DNA from: Clostridium sp. AWRP
GTDB taxonomy: Bacteria; Bacillota; Clostridia; Clostridiales; Clostridiaceae
Length of the DNA: 64,000 nt
Direction of reading: 5' to 3'
Assembly: GCF_004006395.2 (NCBI RefSeq)
Contig: NZ_CP029758.2
Span: 3,658,001-3,722,000 of the forward strand
Shown here: positions 60,505 to 64,000 of the stretch, piece after piece
Numbering within the stretch: the stretch's first letter is position 1
Layout: every line of letters begins with the position of its first letter
Program-made: the position numbers and the translations under genes
The notes under the pieces: model-generated
What the model was told of the DNA's origin: nothing
What the model saw: only the letters and a program-made list of their open reading frames with translations
Database searches by the model: none

Positions 60505-61404
60505 CTACACTCTATTTAAACTATTTTTTATAGTCTTACAGATACTGCAGTTGTTACAAAATTGTACTTTATGCGTAAACACTTTTTTAATAGTATCAAT
60601 AAGTTCTGTATTTTTACAATTTTCCACACAGTGAATAACTACTTTTTCAGGTGAGTTAGTTATAAGTGCACTTATTAAAATATCATCAGAATAATTATCA
60701 CTTCCATATTTTAATTCCGTTAAATCCCTAAAAAAACTATCTGTTATTTCTTCTCCTTTTTTATTCTTTATAATATAACTTCCATCATTATCAATAATTA
60801 TATTCACATAATCTATTTTGCTCTCTTGAATATCCACAAAATACTTTAAAAGTTTTATAAATTCATCGTATTCTTTTTCTACCATATATTTTTCCACTAC
60901 TTTATCAACTATAACTTCTAAATCATTGAAAATCTCTTTTCTCCTAAAAGTTATGAAACCATCTACGTTTATTTCCTTATTTTCAGCCATACAATCTGAT
61001 ATTTTATTCAAAATATCGTTCTTTTTATTTATACAGTAAATAGAATTTTCATCTATAATTGTGCTTCTTCCCTTTAATACTTCCATGCTCTTTTCTCCGA
61101 TTTTCTCTAAATCTTCATATTTTAAAAAGAAATACGTATCTGATAAAAAAAGCATAGCATCTTTTTCATAAAATTCATCTACTAATATATTATAAATTAT
61201 ATTTGAAACACACATATTAAATATATTCATAAGTTTATCGCTAATTTCCCCATCACAAAATACTTTAAGGAAGTGAGTACCCTTTTCAATATTTTCATAT
61301 ACTCCAATGAGTACATTCTTATTTTTAAAATATTCTTTTAAATCTCTTATTCCCTGGATTATACACTCTCTTTCTTTACTATATACCATAGTCAATAACA
61401 GCAC
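60505..61404 (-). CDS. ytxC: YtxC-family sporulation protein
   Basis: 299 residues, soluble, rich in Lys/Glu/Ile. It fits the YtxC family (a protein of unknown biochemical role conserved in spore formers and usually encoded beside thrS): GVYENIEKGTHFLKVFCDGE near the start, DGFITFRRKEIFNDLEVIVDKVVEKYMVEKEYDEFIKLLKYFV in the middle, and a Cys-containing C-terminus (FCNNCSICKTI). The start is ambiguous among GTG 61404, TTG 61395 (AGGTG six bases upstream) and ATG 61389. The insertion sequence now separates it from thrS. Confidence 0.85.
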   Translation of the reverse strand: MLLLTMVYSKERECIIQGIRDLKEYFKNKNVLIGVYENIEKGTHFLKVFCDGEISDKLMNIFNMCVSNIIYNILVDEFYEKDAMLFLSDTYFFLKYEDLEKIGEKSMEVLKGRSTIIDENSIYCINKKNDILNKISDCMAENKEINVDGFITFRRKEIFNDLEVIVDKVVEKYMVEKEYDEFIKLLKYFVDIQESKIDYVNIIIDNDGSYIIKNKKGEEITDSFFRDLTELKYGSDNYSDDILISALITNSPEKVVIHCVENCKNTELIDTIKKVFTHKVQFCNNCSICKTIKNSLNRV

Positions 61405-61515
61405 CTCTCAACACTCCCTTCCAAAATAGTATGTGTCTAAAATAAATCTATATTCAAATTTCTATTGTCAAATATCGACAGCCAAATTCTCCAAAAATGT
61501 CCAATAAAAAATCAA

Positions 61516-61689
61516 TTTATCCTATTACTACCTACTCTAATACTCCAAAGCACTCTGTGAAAGCGACTATCACTAAGAACCATGTTAATAAGTACCAATT
61601 GGAGTCAAAACTCCATCTGATGCCAAGAACCATGTTTATCAATGAATCTTAATTAGTGGGAGTATTACAGTAGATAGTCATTAAATAAA
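61516..61689. repeat. Structured dispersed repeat with both terminal inverted repeats
   Basis: Left end TTTATCCTATTACTACCTAC followed by TCTAATACTCC. Right end GGAGTATTACAGTAGATAGT followed by CATTAAATAAA; the two ends are complementary over about 30 positions with few mismatches. It includes the GGAGTCAAAACTCCATCTGATGCC hairpin block shared with other copies and TGTGAAAGCGACTATCA shared with the 37-kb copy. It ends 30 bases before the tRNA promoter. The rest of the 61405-61776 gap shows no gene. Confidence 0.75.
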
Positions 61690-61719
61690 ATTTTTACAAA
61701 TATTTTTAATACACAAGTA

Positions 61720-61748
61720 TTGACAATATACATATATCAAGATATAAT
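61720..61748 (+). promoter_or_regulatory. Perfect consensus promoter of the tRNA cluster
   Basis: TTGACA (61720-61725), a 17-bp spacer and TATAAT (61743-61748), 29 bases upstream of the first tRNA. Confidence 0.88.
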
Positions 61749-61776
61749 ATTAGTTGTTGTGACAATATTGTCGTAA

Positions 61777-61852
61777 GGGCGCATAGCTCAGCTGGGAGAG
61801 CATCTGCCTTACAAGCAGAGGGTCACAGGTTCGAGCCCTGTTGTGCCCACCA
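61777..61852 (+). tRNA. tRNA-Val (anticodon TAC)
   Basis: 76 bases with encoded CCA. Acceptor GGGCGCA/TGTGCCC, D-loop AGCTGGGAGAG, anticodon loop CTTACAA and T-arm GGTTCGAGCC. Confidence 0.97.
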
Positions 61853-61915
61853 ATTTATAAACTATTACTTCTTTATAGTGTAGTTTATAGATATTCGAGG
61901 TAATGTATTGTCTTT

Positions 61916-61991
<76 letters not shown>

Positions 61992-62003
61992 GATTTAAAA
62001 CGT

Positions 62004-62078
62004 GCGGGAGTGGCTCAGTGGTAGAGCGTCACCTTGCCAAGGTGAACGTCGCGAGTTCGAATCTCGTCTTCCGCTCCA
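62004..62078 (+). tRNA. tRNA-Gly (anticodon GCC)
   Basis: 75 bases with encoded CCA. Acceptor GCGGGAG/CTTCCGC with one G-T pair, anticodon loop TTGCCAA, T-arm AGTTCGAATCT. Confidence 0.97.
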
Positions 62079-62083
62079 GTAAT

Positions 62084-62157
<74 letters not shown>

Positions 62158-62158
62158 T

Positions 62159-62192
62159 AAAAAGTAGTCTATATTAATAGGCTACTTTTTTT
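62159..62192 (+). terminator. Terminator of the tRNA cluster
   Basis: AAAGTAG-CTAT pairs with ATAG-CTACTTT around ATTA; a T-run follows. It starts two bases after the tRNA-Cys CCA end. Confidence 0.88.
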
Positions 62193-62500
62193 ATTACATG
62201 AAGAGTCTTATAATACAGCTAAAATTCAATTATTTATCCTATATTAACCTTCTCTGTATTTCATACACATCCATGAGAAACTTCCCCTCCTATACTATGT
62301 GGTTTATTTGTATCATGTATTCCAATGTTTTTCTTGGATTCCTCAACTCTAATTATCGATGCATTAGTGAAAAGCAAAATAAGCCTCCACTTTACTAGTG
62401 TTTTATTTCATAATGAAAATATGCATATATAAAAAGTGGAATAATTTTATGAATTAGAGTACAATTCAAATAAATAAATATATAGATTGGAAGTGAAAAT
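62193..62500. other. Non-coding gap between the tRNA terminator and patA-like gene
   Basis: About 308 bases, A/T-rich. A 66-codon plus-strand frame starts inside the terminator region and has no ribosome binding site or recognisable domain. I see no riboswitch, tRNA or repeat here, and no clear -35/-10 pair for the aminotransferase gene. Confidence 0.5.
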
Positions 62501-63652
62501 TTGAATAGTATATCAAAAAATGTTAGTTCTATAGAACTTTCAGGCATTAGAAAATTTTATAACAAATTAGTTAACTACCCGGATGCCATATCTTTAACCT
62601 TAGGTCAGCCTGATTTTAATGTACCTAAAAAAATTAAGGCAACCATGATACAATCTATTGAAGAAAACAAAACGGGATATACCTCAAATGCTGGAATTAT
62701 AGAACTCCGAGAAGAAATATCAAAATATCTTGCGAATTTAAACATACATTACACTGCAGAAGAAACCTGTATTACCATAGGTGGAAGTGAAGCTTTAATG
62801 GATGTATTTGCAACTCTTGTAAATACAGGTGACAAAGTATTGATACCAACTCCTGCCTATCCTGCTTATGAAAGCTGTGTAAAAATTTTAGGTGGAAGTG
62901 TAATAAACTACAGTTTAAACCATGACTTTTCTATTAATTTTGACAGTTTAAAAAAAATATTAGAGAAGGAAAGGCCTAAATTAATAGTTCTCTCCTATCC
63001 TTGTAATCCAACAGGCGCTATTTTGTCTAAAGAAGACAGTACTAATTTATTTAATTTACTGAAAGAAAATGATGTATTAGTGTTAAGTGACGAAATATAT
63101 GCTTCATTGTGCTTTGAAAAAGATTATTACTCTATTGCACAATACAAAGAAATAAAAGATAAAGTTATTTTAATAGGTGGTTTTTCCAAAATGTTCTCAA
63201 TGACAGGTCTTAGAATAGGCTATGTATGTGCAAACACATACTTTATGAATGAGATAATAAAAGTGCACCAATACAATGTATCCTGTGCTCCTTCCATTTC
63301 TCAATGGGGAGCTTATGAAGGTTTAAAAAGCTGTATGGAAGATGTAAACTACATGAAGTCTAAATTTATGGAAAGAAGAAATTATGTTTTCAACAGGTTA
63401 AAATCTCTGGGATTCGAGGTAAACCTACCCAAAGGTGCTTTTTACATATTTCCATCAATAAAAAAATTTGGTATGAACAGCAATGATTTCTGTGAAAAAC
63501 TTCTAAAAGAAGGTGGTGTAGCCATAGTACCAGGTTCAGCTTTTGGACCAGGTGGAGAAGATCATGTTAGAATATCCTATGCCTACAGTATGGAAGAACT
63601 TAAATTGTCCCTATCAAAAATAGAAAGATGGTTAGACACTTTAAAAATATAA
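62501..63652 (+). CDS. patA: Class I/II PLP-dependent aminotransferase (PatA-like)
   Basis: 383 residues, fold-type I. Visible: SLTLGQPDFNVPKKIK, TIGGSEALMDVFATLVNTGDKVLIPTPAYPAYE, SYPCNPTGA, LVLSDEIYASL and the PLP lysine in GGFSKMFSMTGLRIGY (K230), with the C-terminal Arg in DHVRISYAYS. It resembles N-acetyl-L,L-diaminopimelate aminotransferase PatA and aspartate aminotransferases. The convergent dapB makes a lysine/diaminopimelate role plausible. It starts at TTG 62501 behind GGAAGTG. Confidence 0.88.
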   Translation: MNSISKNVSSIELSGIRKFYNKLVNYPDAISLTLGQPDFNVPKKIKATMIQSIEENKTGYTSNAGIIELREEISKYLANLNIHYTAEETCITIGGSEALMDVFATLVNTGDKVLIPTPAYPAYESCVKILGGSVINYSLNHDFSINFDSLKKILEKERPKLIVLSYPCNPTGAILSKEDSTNLFNLLKENDVLVLSDEIYASLCFEKDYYSIAQYKEIKDKVILIGGFSKMFSMTGLRIGYVCANTYFMNEIIKVHQYNVSCAPSISQWGAYEGLKSCMEDVNYMKSKFMERRNYVFNRLKSLGFEVNLPKGAFYIFPSIKKFGMNSNDFCEKLLKEGGVAIVPGSAFGPGGEDHVRISYAYSMEELKLSLSKIERWLDTLKI

Positions 63653-63710
63653 ACCATCCATATCTTTCCACTATTAATTGTAAATTATTTAAAAACATAT
63701 ATACACTTTA

Positions 63711-63750
63711 AAAGGGCTGACTCACTAATTAATTAGCGTGTTAGCCCTTT
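63711..63750. terminator. Terminator between patA-like gene and dapB
   Basis: AAAGGGCT (63711-63718) pairs with AGCCCTTT (63743-63750), with the palindrome CTAATTAATTAG between them. It sits between two convergent genes and can serve both. Confidence 0.7.
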
Positions 63751-63753
63751 GTA

Positions 63754-64000
63754 TTATTTACCATCAATTACATTTTCCATAGAATAAAAGCCCTTTTCTC
63801 TATTATACATAAACTCACAAGCATGAAGTGCTCCTACAGCAAAAACTTCTCTTGAAATAGCAGTATGCTTTATCTCAATAGTCTCACCCTGGCCTGCAAA
63901 TATAACTTCATGTTCTCCTACTATAGTCCCACCTCTTACGGCATGAATACCTATTTCATTATGAACTCTCTTCCTAATTCCTTCTCTTCCATTTACATAG
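63754..64000 (-). CDS. dapB: 4-hydroxy-tetrahydrodipicolinate reductase, C-terminal part
   Basis: The last 81 codons of a gene entering from beyond base 64000. The translation contains VNGREGIRKRVHNEIGIHAVRGGTIVGEHEVIFAGQGETIEIKHTAISREVFAVGALHA, the DapB dimer-interface and C-terminal signature (GIHAVRGG-x-VGEHEV-x-F). The enzyme makes tetrahydrodipicolinate for lysine, peptidoglycan and, in spore formers, dipicolinate. The catalytic His and the nucleotide-binding half are outside the window. Confidence 0.94.
   Translation of the reverse strand, partial: YVNGREGIRKRVHNEIGIHAVRGGTIVGEHEVIFAGQGETIEIKHTAISREVFAVGALHACEFMYNREKGFYSMENVIDGK

Noticed and set aside
62198..62398. 66-codon frame after the tRNA cluster
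   Set aside because: Starts within the terminator region, has no ribosome binding site, and the composition looks like translated AT-rich spacer.
62193..62500. Lysine riboswitch upstream of the patA-like gene
   Set aside because: No recognisable lysine-box helices or terminator ahead of the TTG start could be made out by eye.

Overview
The window is AT-rich, low-GC Gram-positive DNA from a spore-forming Clostridium. Evidence: the spoIIAA-spoIIAB-sigF operon, yunB, pdaA and ytxC homologues, strong AGGAGG/AGGTG ribosome binding sites, frequent GTG/TTG starts, T-box leaders and an L20 leader. The gene content looks like the C. kluyveri / C. ljungdahlii / C. carboxidivorans group, but that species-level guess is inference.

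Layout. 1-8 kb: the 5' part of yunB, a class A penicillin-binding protein, the spoIIA operon (minus strand), an orphan adenine methyltransferase that closely resembles the sporulation-linked CamA of Clostridioides difficile, pdaA (spore cortex muramic lactam) and an Rrf2 regulator with Fe-S-type cysteines. 8-33.7 kb: one minus-strand run of 21 genes for a surface polysaccharide. It runs from precursor supply (pgcA, galU), through UDP-sugar conversion (WbpM-like, WbpA/B/D/I-like) and glycosyltransferases, to two Wzy-like proteins, two acyltransferase-3 proteins, two MurJ-type flippases, an initiating phosphoglycosyl transferase and a WecG/TagA transferase. An orphan sugar-binding lipoprotein sits inside the run. 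34-43 kb: accessory genes. These are an Orn/Lys/Arg decarboxylase behind a terminator-like leader, a secreted leucine-rich-repeat protein, a tandem duplication of a PadR regulator with a HAAS membrane partner, and divergent mntH/mntR. 42.7-58 kb: housekeeping genes on the minus strand (FMN oxidoreductase, TudS-like protein, mutS2, a U32 peptidase-family protein, zapA, pheST, a TrmH-family methyltransferase, infC-rpmI-rplT, thrS). 58-64 kb: an intact IS1202-group insertion sequence with a ~30-bp target duplication, ytxC, four tRNA genes (Val, Phe, Gly, Cys), a patA-like aminotransferase and the 3' end of dapB.

The least explained material lies between genes. A structured repeat family that begins TTTATCCGATGACTACCTGC occurs at least five times (37.2, 49.1, 53.8, 58.0 and 61.5 kb). 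One copy lies between the thrS T-box terminator and the thrS start codon, a fragment lies at the very 5' end of the predicted pheST transcript, and another copy lies just upstream of the tRNA promoter. Three other long imperfect palindromes (13.3, 35.5 and 60.3 kb) look like MITEs. A set of overlapping perfect hairpins lies upstream of spoIIAA. The two PadR promoters carry the same palindrome with a compensating base-pair change.

Limits: everything was read by eye. Protein family names come from recognised motifs and remembered family sequences, not from searches. Start codons were chosen from visible ribosome binding sites and are moved from the longest reading frame where the sequence supports it.
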